From: Tribonema minus
Taxonomy: Eukaryota > Sar > Xanthophyceae > Tribonematales > Tribonemataceae
Length of the DNA: 64,000 nt
Reading direction: 5' to 3'
NCBI GenBank assembly: GCA_017506865.1
Contig: JAFCMP010000083.1
Coordinates: 124,001 to 188,000, forward strand
Below are positions 1 to 11,161 of this stretch, piece after piece (position 1 is the stretch's first letter; every line of letters starts with the position of its first letter). Position numbers and translations under genes: made by a program. Under the pieces are notes generated by a model. That model saw only the letters and a program-made list of their open reading frames with translations. It did not search any database and was not told where the DNA came from.

Positions 1-1047
1 CGTGGATCCATCTGTCGCCTATGTACCCACGCAAAGTACGCACTGAGCTGAGCTCCAGCTGTAATCCCACAGACGGCATGTGCACCATTGCACAGACAAG
101 TTGGCGCAGGCGCCGCGAGATGCAAACACAGATGTTGGGCATGGAACAGCTCGAGTAAACATTAATCCCATGTCCCTCCAGGGGAGCAAAAAAGCATGGC
201 GCTCTTGCACAACGCCCTGCACAACGTTTCGTCAGCGGTTGCACGGGGGATGCAATCCTCACCTCACAAAATGGGAAGGGGGCAACACAAACTTGTGTGC
301 TAACATTCAAGCACGCTTGCGCGGTAAGAGCGCCAGCATGCTTTCATACGGCTATGGTGGCCCACGTCTATGCGTCTACGAGGCCATCATGTTTTGCCAC
401 CCACGCTTATGCCCTTCCCGCTGTGCCTCTGGCGGCAAACGCGCGAACTGCTTTGTGCTCTATAGCTTGGGGACTGCACACTGGCGCAGGCACCAACAGC
501 GCGCGGCTGCGGTGCTCTACAGAGCACTGTTGCAGCGCGCTGCTGCCCCGATCGTGGCGCTGCTGCTGCCTCGTGATCCCCCATATGCCCAGGTCAATCA
601 AAGTGTCACTGCTTCCGGCATGGGCACACCACCGCACACGGCTAGCAGCACCCATGGCTTGCGCTCACGGGCAGCTAGCAGAGGCGACCCCGGGAGAGTA
701 GGGCAGAGGCAGCCGAGGCGGGGACGAGAGGGGCGCCGGGGGGGGGGTCGGGCCTCGCTCAAATGCCGCCTAGGTACTGCGCAGGTGTTTTGTGCATGCA
801 TATCCCCCTTGAGGGTGGCATGCCCTGAGTGCAGAGAGCAGCGGCTGCCACTGTGGCGCACGCTTTGAAAATGCGGCGCCGATTCCGCGGCGCCTGAAAA
901 GCGTTGCACACCGCTTGAGCAGCTGCATAGCGCCCCGTGCACCCTCCGGAGCAAGGTCTCGCCAGGGCGCTCACGTGCACTTGCACGCTGCGTGCCATCA
1001 GCTACGCAGCCGTTGTTTCGTCTGGGATCCGCCAGTCAGCGGGAGCG
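1..1047. other. No recognisable gene
   Basis: This stretch lies downstream of the kinase stop codon. Both strands contain open frames (for example about 260 codons on the plus strand from 80), but none shows a recognisable motif or a consistent splice structure. They look like chance frames in GC-rich DNA. A 3' untranslated region of the kinase probably occupies the right part. A gene entering from the left of the window cannot be excluded. Confidence 0.5.
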
Positions 1048-4000
1048 TCAGCCGTTGCTGGCCGGGACCAGGTGGCGCGTGCGGCGCCGCGACGAGCCCT
1101 TGGCGGTGGTGAGCAGGTCGCCCGCGCTCGTGGTGTGCAGCACGGCGGGATCGTACGCGTGGTGGCGCTTGCCTGCAGCAGCGCTCAGAGAGGGGCATCA
1201 AGGGCAGCGCCGGGCGGCAATGATGACACGGGTGAGTACACGCAAGCTTGTCTGTCTCTGCAAGCGTGCGGTGCTGCGCATTTCGAAGTAGGCACTGAAG
1301 GGCATGTCAACGGGATCATAAGAGGCGCGCCGCGGCGAGGGGGCCCCTGGACGGCCGTAAGCGATTTGCAGTCAGGGTGAGGATTAGGGTATTATGGTTT
1401 CAGCATGCAGCGTGGCTGACCGCAGGCGCAGGGCTGCTGTGTGGACCAAACACTTGCAAAACCACTGGTCACACGGAGCACAATTAAGGAATGCCTGCTG
1501 CACGCGCGGCGCGCGCAGCGAGGCGATCAGTGCTGGGCAGTCATGGGCCGGTCGCGCGTGCGCGTCTTCTTTGCAACGCACACACGGCGGAGCTTGCTGG
1601 CCCAGTGACACAGCGATCCGCGATGCCGCGTTGCTGCAGGTGATGCCGCCACCAGATCGACAGCATCATCACCGCCAGACATATGCCCGGCACAGCGCAC
1701 CACACAGAGCTGCGGGCGCGAACGACGGGCGCAATGCACACCAGCATCCCGGCGCCCTGGCTACCTACGCCGCGCCGTGCAGCTTCGCGCCGTACCTTGT
1801 CGCAGGTGATGCCGCCACCAGATGGTCCCGACGTCGGGCTCCACCCACTCGTTGCTGTGGCTGCGCATGCGCTGCTCCTGGAGCTCCAGCTGCTGCGCGT
1901 GCGACGGGGAGCGCGGCTGCGGCGGCGTGCGCCCTGCGCCCGCGTCGGCGTCCGCCTCATCCTCTATGATGGGCGTCCAGTTGTCCTGGCGGACGGGCGG
2001 CGCAGAGCGCGCGGAGAGGTGAATATGATGCGCTGGTGACCAGTTGTTGAAGTTGCGAGCATAACCTAAGTGTAGCAAGTAAGGCATGCGATGAAGTACT
2101 TGCGAGCATTGCCTAAGTGTAGTAAGTAAGGCATGCGATGAAGTACTTGGGAAAGCGCTACACGCCTGAAGCTCATGAGGCTGCAGCAGGCAGCACTGAT
2201 GCGGCGGCTCGTTCCGCGGCGCCGTGACCGCCTCCGCCGCGCCCTGCAGTGGGCCTGGTATGTTTGTGCCGCAGGCGCGCACCATGACTCAACGAAGCCA
2301 CCCTCCACGGTAATCATCTGCATTGCCATACTCGAGGCACTTGATCCCCTGGGGTATCGGGGTTCAAGATGTGAGGGCAACACGTGCGTCAATTGCCGCG
2401 TGCAACCTCCTGCACTTTGAGTGGTGTTCAGTCACCTCTCGAAGCATTACCTTGTGCCAACGTGGTCGTGCCGCAACTTCCTGGAACCCCAATGATATCA
2501 CTTCACTTCTTGAGTATTACCTTGTGCCAGTGCGGCCGCGGCCGCCGCGCGCGCTGCGGCGCCTCCTTCAGCAGCCGCGCCACCGGCTGCTCCGCCGCGC
2601 CCTGCGGCGGCGCGCGCCGCGCGGCGGCGGCGGCAGTAAATGCGCGGCCCGTGATCCAGGGGTGCCTGAGCACCTGCTGCGCCGTCCAGCGCGTCATGGG
2701 GTCGACGTCGAGCATGTGCGTCAGCAGCTCTTTGACGGAGTCACTGCGGCGGCGGCGGCGTGCAGCGCAGCGGGGGCGGAGGTGCAGCGGCGCGGCGCGT
2801 GAGACAGTGCATGTCGCTGTTGGCGCCAAGGGGGGGGAGGGGGGGGGGCTGCGAGCGGTAGCGGCGGCGTCTGCGCCCCTCATGCGCGGGAGTTTGCGGC
2901 TGCTGCGTGCAGGGGATGGCTGCGCGATGTAAGGGCACGCGCGCTGGGAGAGGCAGCGCAGCAGCTCTTGGCAGGGCGGTGAGAAGTGCTGTGGTCGGCC
3001 TTGCCTTCGTGGTGTGCCATTGTGGTGATGCTCAGCCGGCAGGAGCGCGTGAGCATCAGTCACCCTGTGTGACACGCTTGCACGGAGCATATGGACCACC
3101 AGTTGCTCGACGAAATATTGATCTGATGGCGACGCAGCAGGAAGTGGGGTGCATCGATGCGGGCACTACAGTAGTCAACTACGATTGTTCGCGACATCAC
3201 TGCGGAGGACCGGATGCAGTCGCCCGCACACGACAGTGGGGTGCACTGCACATGATGAAATGGCGCAATATCAACGCACGCTCCGGTGCGCAGTGCATCA
3301 CGAGATCTGGCGGAAGGTGGTCATGACAGTTTCAGTTTGTGGGCTACACATAAAAAAAAAATTGATGACAAGTGGCCCCAACACGTACCTGCGGCCCTTC
3401 CATTGCACCTCCGGAAACTTCAGCTCGTACCTGGCACGGCAGGAGCATGGCACACAAAGGCACCGGGTCAGGTGAATGCAAGGGCAGCACTTGAGGGCGC
3501 AAGCTGTTGGTCCCTTGCAACATCCTTAGGGTCAGAGAGAGGGCTACGGTGGCCATACATATGCACTCCGCAGCAAGCGCACTGACGGTGAACATTGCGA
3601 GCAACACGGGGGGGGGGGGGGGAAGGGAGAGGCGACGCTCCATGGGCCACAGTGCTCAGCGGCCACAAACAGTGGACGGCGCAATGGCATGCGTGTTTTG
3701 ACAGCTGAAAGACACCGGTGTCCGACTCCACTGGGTGAGAAACTGAGTGCCGCAGGCGTGCGGCGCTCGCTGCCTGCAATACAACACACAGTGCACGCAG
3801 CCAGCATGCCCTGAAGGCCAAGCCACAGACCTGGGCGATAATATACCTACCCCCACCTTTCTACCCCCACCTTTCGTAGATGTATTGGCGGTGGACAAAC
3901 GTCTAAAAACATGTACTTCCAACATCAAACAGTATACATGCACATGCGCTGACATGTCTCAATGGCATGCCTCCATTCAGTCTCACACGACCGATTGCAG

Positions 4001-7000
4001 CCGGGAATGGCCGACAATCAGCAAAGAGGTGGCATGCATTCTATTTTTGATGTCATTATGCCTCACTGAGCTCTCAGAGTTGAAGTTGACGCACCGCATC
4101 TGCGCGTGATGGCGCCCGTGGGGCAGCACGTCCACGTCCGAGTTGAACGGCAGGCGCCGCGAGTTGAGCAGGTAGATGAGCACGCCGCAGGCCCACATGT
4201 CCACGCTCTGCGAGGCACGTAGGGACGCCACAGAGTTGAAGTTTGAGTGATTGCTTAGTTGAAGTTTTGAGTACAGGATGTTTGTCAGCCTATCTGCACG
4301 TGTAGGCAGGTAGATGAGCACGCCGCAGGCCCACATGACAACGCGCTCTGCGAGGCACGTGGGGACGCCACGGATTTGAAGTTTGATAATTGCATAGCTG
4401 AAGTGTTGAGTACAGTGTGTTTGTCAGCGTATCTGCACGTGTAGACAGTGCGGCTACAGAGCTGAACCAATTTGAGATGAAGACTCGGGTGCCGATTCGA
4501 GTACACATATGTGCGTCAGGACATCTGCACGGTGTAGAAAGTGCAGCCACATGACGCCACAAGCTGAACGTTGCCACGGGATATAAATCGCATCGCCCCA
4601 CACTGCACTGCGTGCATGGACCGCAAGTGATTCCGCTGCCTGGCGGCCATCCTTCAACAGCGCATCTGCTTTGTATGTCCAGATGAGATGAGCATTCGAT
4701 GGTCTCCGCATCTTGAGATCTGATCAAAAACTGTTGTTATCATGTGGTGTACCGTCTTCCCGCCCCCTGTGCAGAGGCTGCCGAGTACTCCCAAGTTTCA
4801 CCGATATGGTGCTGTATCATCGGTGCATACCTGGCTGTAGCTGCGCTGCTGCCTGATCTCCGGAGCAATGTAGCCGCCCGTTCCCAGGAAGCTTCCCGTG
4901 AGATTGTACCGCAGAATGGTGCTGAAGCCGAAGTCAATGAGCTTCGCCTGCGGCCAGCGCGCAGCGCGGTCCACCAAAAGCAGGTTCTCCGCCTGTGGCA
5001 CAAAAAACCATGGCGAGTCATGGCGGTGAAGTTTGAGATGAGGTTCATGTGACATTGTAGATGAGAAGAATCTGAGAGCTTCTACAACTTTCAAGCAGCT
5101 TACAAGCTTTAATATCATGCCGATGGTCTATTTGGGACGACATGAGGCACTGAGCGTCCATGCACGTCATATACCTCCATTGGCATAATGTTCAAGTGCC
5201 CAGCCCCTGCTGCGCTGGCGCAAAAAAGCACTGCTAGCGATGGCGCAGCACCCCAGCTGCAGGAAAGCGTCCGCATCAGGCATGTATTAAAGCACGGAGG
5301 CGTGTAAACAGCACCCTTGCCCATAGCACACAGCATGGACGGCGCGAGGCCACCGTCGATGCCACTGCCGTTGGCGTCCGGCCGACCCCACAACGCGGCC
5401 ATGTTTCATGCCTCAGATCGAAACACAACGCGAGCGAGTCATGTGCAACCGCAAGGTCGCAGAACGCATGCTGCCGCGGCGCCAAGGCGTCATGCTTGTG
5501 TGACTCACATTGAAACACAGGGTGAGTCATGAGTCATGTGCTTCTGCGCGGTCGCAGAACGCCCTGCCGCGGCACCGCACCGCCATGCTTCGCGACTCAA
5601 TCAATACACAAGGTGAGTCGTGAGTCACGCGCTTCTGCAAAGCTGTAGACCGCGGCACCATGCACCCATGCTTCACGACTCAGATTGAAAAGGAAGGCGA
5701 GTCACGAGTCACACGCTTCCGCAACGTACAAGTGCGCTGCCGCGGCGCGGCGCGCGGCGCACCTTGAGGTCCCTGTGCACCACGCCGCGCGAGTGCATGT
5801 GCGCAATGCTGCTCACAACGCCATGCATGAGGTGTGCGGCGCCATGCCGCCATGCTTCATGCCTCAGATCGAAACACACTCAGATCAAAACACGGGGTGA
5901 GTCGTGAGTCACACGCTTCCGCACCTTGAGGTCCCTGTGCACCACGCCGCGCGAGTGCATGTACGCGATGCAGCTCACAACGCCGTGCATGAGGTGCGCG
6001 GCGCGCTCCTCCTCCATGCAGCCGTTCTCCAGCAGCCAGTCGAAGAGCTCGCCGCCCGACACCAGCTCCATCACAACCTGCCCAATATATAGGTCGCACA
6101 CAAAGCGTACGAAGTGGTCGTGACTGGCTGGCGCAAAGGCCATCAGAGCACAAAGAGATGAGCCAGGAGCAGGTGGTGAACAGGCGGCGGTCGTCACCAC
6201 CGATCGATACGGCGAGCCACAGGCCACGAGGACGATGCTGCTGGCAATCAGAGCACTGTGCGCATAGTGCAGTGGCAGATTAAAACAGTTTGCACACCGT
6301 GACCGGCGTCACACAACCTGCTGCGGACGGGGCGCAAGAGAACCCGCCGATGACGCGAGCGTCGCCGGCCGGCACACACAGCCTTGGGCACCGTCTAGGG
6401 GTAGAAGAAGCAGCTGGTAAACAGAGCACTGTGCGAGCTTTGCAGCAGCAGGTAGCACAACAAGCAGGGCGGTGGCGACCGGTCGGCATGACCGAGCCTC
6501 GCAAACGTGAAAGGCACATGGCGGACGGAGCACTACGCAGACGCCGCGACGCGCTTCGGCAGTGGGTCGCAATGGGCCGCGCACTGCACTTTGCAACAGG
6601 TGCGCATTGCGCTGAGCATCGCTGACCAACTCGCGGCGCCTTTACATACACTGCAGCAGAGCAGACGGCGTTTGCGCACTGCAGGAGCACCCAAGTGTGT
6701 AATACCCCCACTGCCACTCATGTCACTTGGTCAGCTACACGTGATGCACAGGGACAAGCGCCCGCACCCTGATCAGCTCGAGGGGGGAAACGCAGCCATG
6801 TCTGGCCCATGTAACTGAGGAAATTGCAGTCGCAACAGCAATCAAAACTCACTTCAACTTCAACCTTCCACATTTCATGAACTCGCTGCGCGATGCCTGA
6901 AGCTGCACTGCAACACGCGCTAGCCACTCACTTACGCCGACCGTCTCTACCACACCCGCAAGGCTGGCTGGGGTTTGTATAAAGTAGGTCCAGGACGCTC

Positions 7001-10000
7001 TCAAGTACTTATCGCAGCATCGACATCAACAAAGACTCACGTATATCATATCCGCAGTCTCCACCACGTCCTCAAACTTGACGATGTTGGGGTGCTGCAG
7101 GCTGCGCAGCGTGTCTATCTCGCGCCGCAGCTGCGTCAGCAGCTGCTCCTCCTGCTGCCCCGGCTCCAGGTTCAGCCGCCGCTTGTCTATGACCTTGCAC
7201 GCCAGCCGCTCGCCAGTCGCGCGCCGCAGGCACAGGAACACCTGTTCCATGCAATTTCGCAGTTCAATGCGGGCAACGCGTATGTCAAACATCGGCGCGC
7301 ACAGTGCTGGTGTCGAGTGATCATGCTCTGCAGTGCAGTACTACAGTACTGCGCAAAACGGACACGCTGTGCCAACTTCAAGATAATGCTCTGCAGCACT
7401 CTGCGCAAACCTATGAACTCTGGGCTTTGCAGAAAGCACGGAGCCCTCAGGCACGCCTTAATGACGCGGCAACGTGTCAAAGGATGAGAGCTGAACTTGA
7501 ACTTCTGAGATGAAATAATCAGGTGGCGCCCCGTTGTGCTTGGTAAACGCTGTGCATGCATCGCCACTCCAGCCTTGGCGCTCATGTACACGTTACAGCA
7601 TCTCTGCGGTACGCAACAGCGTAGATTTCCTATGGTGCCTCGCATTCATGAGGGAGCCTGCTTCACGTGTTGTGGCCAGTCTTCTTCAGCTTTATCCAGA
7701 GTGCTGAAAGCGTCGCCGACAGCAGCAACTCAACGACGAGTCGTATGAAAAAGAGTGTTACCCCCGCGCAGTATAGTCTAACCCTCTCAAACTTACCACT
7801 ACACACATCATAGGCGAGATGCCGAGTTGAGATGTCAACTTCAAGTGCGCATGTCACATCACATTATACATACTTGAAGTATGCCAGCATTTGCAGACGG
7901 CACTGTTGTAGCTGACGGCGCAGCGGCGCCAGAGCAGACTAGCAACAGCCAGTTGCAGCACCTGCCACAAGCCTCGAGCGTGCTACCATTACTCAAGAAG
8001 TGCCAGCGCTGACGGCGGAACGAAAGAACAACAATGAGCATGTCTAGAATCTGAGCTGCTGATAGATCTGACCTCCTGCGGTGATCACTGCGCCTGTCAG
8101 TGCCACGCACCTTGTTGAGCCCCCACATTTCATCATGCCCTTGCAGTACCGCATCCCGTAAGCAGACTGCCGTTTCTGATGTCGCGCATATATCGGCGCT
8201 CCAACAAACACGTTACCTCGGCAGTGATCATCACACTGAGCCGCTTCATTATGGGTGAGAGAGAGAGTGTGTGCGCGCGCGCACACAGCCGCTTGACTGC
8301 ACAGCGCCACTTGTCAGGTGCTCGATACGTATTGCGTCAGACCAAAATCACTGCCAGCAGAGCTTGCCTGCACAGCGAAGGAGTCAGAAGCTTGACGGCG
8401 AACCACACCTTGTCACCTACAGCTCTACGATCTTTTGATTCCTTTTTTCATTACATCAGAGCAAACTCATCACTGCCAGCTGAGCACTGGTGCAGTCACC
8501 TTGGCCGTGGTGCCCACGCCGATGAGCGAGCGCAGGTCGTAGATCTTGTTGAACTCCTCGGGGACGCTGGCGCGCTCGTGGTCGCGCAGCACGCCCTCGC
8601 TGTACGAGTTCTGCAGCGGCTGCCGCCGCGCGCGCTCGCTGCGGTGCGACTGACTCCGCTGGGCCTGCGCAACGAGACGCCAACAGCGGGGGCAATGATC
8701 ACTTCCAAGGCTGCGCTCCGTGTAAACAGTCTGATCCGTGCGTGCACGCAGCAACAGATTATGACTGGCGGCCTCAAGTATGATTGGGCTGTGTGCCACA
8801 GTAGGCGGCGCATTGCCGCCATTTCTCTTGGTCTTGGCACCGGTGCGCTGAACGCGCCCTTGGAGGTCTTGTGTACGTAGAGATCGTACGGCGCGTGCGC
8901 CCCTTGCTGTGCTAGAGCGCCGGAGCGCGCAAACTTGAAGCACGATGCAAACGGCTTTGCCGCGCGCGCCGCGGGGAGGCGACCGTGTGCACCCCGGGTC
9001 GCAATGAGCATGTTACAGTGATGCGTATGGTCAGATGATGGCGCCGCAGCGAGCACAGCGCGGCCTCTGCGCCGCTTCCGAGTGCTGCATATGCGCAGTG
9101 TCACGGCGCGCGCCGTTGACGCATACGCGAAACGGCTGCCCGCACAAGCGCTGGCGGTGAAGCAGCCGGGGATGCTGCGCCTGGGACGCGGCACCACGCG
9201 TCTGCCGTCATGTCATGTCCCGAAGCCCACAACAAAGCCTGCAGCTTTGTGTAAGACTGAAAGCTCCAGGTGCTGCAGCAAATGCCTTTACACAACTTCA
9301 CTTCTTGAGAATCAGTGGCTCTGCTGCAGTTATTCCTGCACGGCGCGCGTGCCTACATACATTACATATCCGTTATCCTGTACCATGCGCAAATACAGAC
9401 TCCTGTACAAGAGCGAGCTGTCTTTTCTAACAGCCTATCGCAGACCAGTTGCGGCATTCATAATGCAGAGAGTGCCCTGCCACCAGCCATTGCTTCCAGA
9501 AAGTCAGTTTGTTCTTTGACACTTGCAAAGCTGGTCAACTAACCTCAAAGTATTGTTTTGAGGGCTTTGAATGACGCTACTCCACAACGCCCTGGGGCAA
9601 TAACTTGTACATGGTAACACAATACACGTCAAGTACACAACGTGACTCTCCTACCTCAAGCTTCACGTATGGCTGCAAGCGCTGGCTGCAATGCCGACAA
9701 ACAATTCACCAATGACAGTCTTTGCACTGCCGCAACAAGCAATTCTTTCCCAGATATTAAGGCAACTATTCATCAAGTTTTACCCTTTTTTTGCTGCGCT
9801 CGAGTGTCACTGCTACTGCGGCTGCAGCGCATGAAGTTGGACTCGTATAGTGAGCATTGCATGCTCATGAATGTAATTGATTGCATGTGAGAGCCGGTGC
9901 TGGCAATCATCAGGGTCGCAATGACTGCAATGCACGCTGAATCTTACCACAGCAGGCATGACAGGTGTGTGCATGCAGCGTTTTAGACTGAACATAATAA

Positions 10001-10899
10001 GTATCACCAGCTATGTGCATGCCGCACTTCAGAGAGTAAGTTGCACTGTAAAAAAAGAGCAGTATGGTGATGCGATTAGGCGAATCTTGCTGAACGGTTG
10101 CAATGCGACTAGGCGAATGTGGAACATGCCTATCACAGAGAGTACTTTGAATGTCAGATGCCCGCAGCGCACCGTTTCTTTTCTTGCAGCTTCGCATTCT
10201 CACCGCGCTTTTCTCCTGCGCCAGCTGCACAATCCGCGCGGTCTCCGAGTAATGTCTCCCGTTGTGCATGGACCGTGCTGTTGCTGCAGCAGCGCCATTG
10301 CCAGTGCCGGTCCCCAAATTCGCCTGGTAGGCACCACCCCCATGCACCTTCGCATAAGCTGCTGTCCCGGTGTCGGCAGCCGTGCGAGGGCGTGCATTGA
10401 TTGGAGCTGACCACACGTGCTCATACCACCACGAGAAAGCCCCTGAGATCTGCGCAGAGCACACACACACGTGAGTTGAACATGTTCAGCGATTGTTGAA
10501 ATTGAAACAGATGATTTACACTCTGCAGCGATTGCACTGAAACAGCCGAAAGCACTATTAAGGTATTTTTGTACTACCTGCTCGCCGCACCAGCACGACA
10601 CCTCCTCTCGCTGTCTTGGCGTGCGCTGCGGCTTGCCGTAATCCAAGTCGATTGCGCGTTGTGACTGCCGGAGATGTGGCGCAGCGTTTGACTGTCCGCC
10701 GTTGTCAGGGTCTTCTTGCTTGCTGCAAAGCCAAGTATAATGTCACGAGCAGGAGCCGATGGTCAGCGTGTGCACGAGCAAGTCGAACCGAGAAGAAACA
10801 CGAGACTTGAGATGATGAGAGAGCAGCGAATGTTGGCCAGCAGAGCAGGCCCAGCATCCACAGCGCCAGCAGGGAGTCTCACCTCGCAAAGACACCCAT
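1048..10899 (-). CDS. CAMK-like serine/threonine protein kinase with N-myristoylation motif
   Basis: Twelve exons join in phase to 593 residues: 10883-10899, 10578-10722, 10204-10449, 8500-8664, 7041-7241, 5925-6077, 4831-4992, 4095-4207, 3389-3430, 2521-2743, 1796-1985, 1048-1172. The chosen ATG gives MGVFASK, a good N-myristoylation signal (Gly2, Ser6, Lys7), so membrane attachment is likely. Residues 1-170 are low-complexity with a CWCGEQ patch. The kinase domain runs from about 181 to 450: glycine loop GVGTTAKV, VAIK-type lysine in ACKVIDK (about 207), helix-C glutamate (about 232), HRDLK catalytic loop (Asp about 307), DFG (329) and APE (about 353), so all catalytic residues are present. 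The lobe ending in HPWITG and the HRDLKAENLLL loop resemble the CAMK/SnRK/MARK group. A 140-residue tail is rich in acidic and Gln/Pro residues. No EF hands are seen, so it is not a CDPK. The intron at 8665-10203 (1.5 kb) could hide another exon. Substrate is unknown. Confidence 0.92.
1633..1824. repeat. Duplicated donor edge of kinase exon 11
   Basis: About 25 bp from the 3' end of the kinase exon (1803-1824 on the plus strand) recur at 1636-1657, 167 bp further into the downstream intron. The copy has diverged just beyond this core. It is one of the exon-edge duplications described under findings. Confidence 0.7.
4095..4600. repeat. Tandem copies of the acceptor edge of kinase exon 8
   Basis: The first part of exon 8 (SVDMWACGVLIY) and the intron before it recur at about 4315-4440, with the acceptor and a stretch reading RASQSALSCGP. 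A weaker third copy lies at about 4490-4600. The unit is 120-130 bp. The intronic part carries the TTGAAGTTTGA motif and a TTTGTCAGC...ATCTGCACG(T/G)GTAG core. Copies in the intron lack a full exon, so they are probably non-coding. Confidence 0.8.
5400..5924. repeat. Tandem array in kinase intron 6, including a partial exon copy
   Basis: Four or five degenerate units of about 85-98 bp share a core of CATGCTTC.TG.CTCAGAT.GAAA followed by GTGAGTC.TGAGTCA. Units begin near 5401, 5489, 5586, 5669 and 5860. At 5758-5830 a unit also contains a copy of the 3' end of kinase exon 6 (catalytic-loop region, reverse complement of GVVHRDLK), which is real at 5925-5980. The array therefore starts at the exon's donor side and extends into the intron. 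Confidence 0.8.
8391..8459 (+). repeat. Dispersed repeat, copy A
   Basis: A segment of about 70 bp with the core CACCTTGTCACC..(A/C)AGCTCTACGATC and TTTTGATTCCTTTTTTCATT. Related copies lie at 24203-24250, 41829-41910, 42315-42340 (partial) and, inverted, 48770-48840. It is in the kinase intron between exons 4 and 5. The element class is not known. Confidence 0.7.
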
Positions 10900-11161
10900 G
10901 GTCGCGGCGCCTGAGGCTCTTCACAGCGCGTCGCACACAGGCATTGCGTCAACTCTCAAAGGCTGCACTTTCGGGATTAAACTTCAACAAAGGCTTGAAT
11001 TTGTGTGTTCGAAGACTTTCCTTGATTGTGGATCCATGGAGCCTCATGAGGTCGCAATGCTGCGCATAGATGGAAGTGCAGCTTAGAGTGAGGACAGCAA
11101 ACACCTGATCTAGTCCAAACACAGGCGCCGCGTGCTTTTGTGACAAAATCCCACGGAGCGA
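10900..11161. promoter_or_regulatory. Bidirectional promoter region between the kinase and USP
   Basis: The start codons of the kinase (10899, minus) and the USP (11162, plus) are 262 bp apart and face away from each other. All 5' untranslated sequence and both promoters must fit here or overlap the first introns. I see no convincing TATA box. A TTGAAGTT-like element (AAACTTCAACAAAGG) occurs at about 10979. Confidence 0.6.

Noticed and set aside
8496-9197. 233-codon minus-strand frame before kinase exon 4
   Set aside because: The frame that crosses exon 4 differs from the kinase frame, and a phase-consistent N-terminus with a good start was found at 10899.
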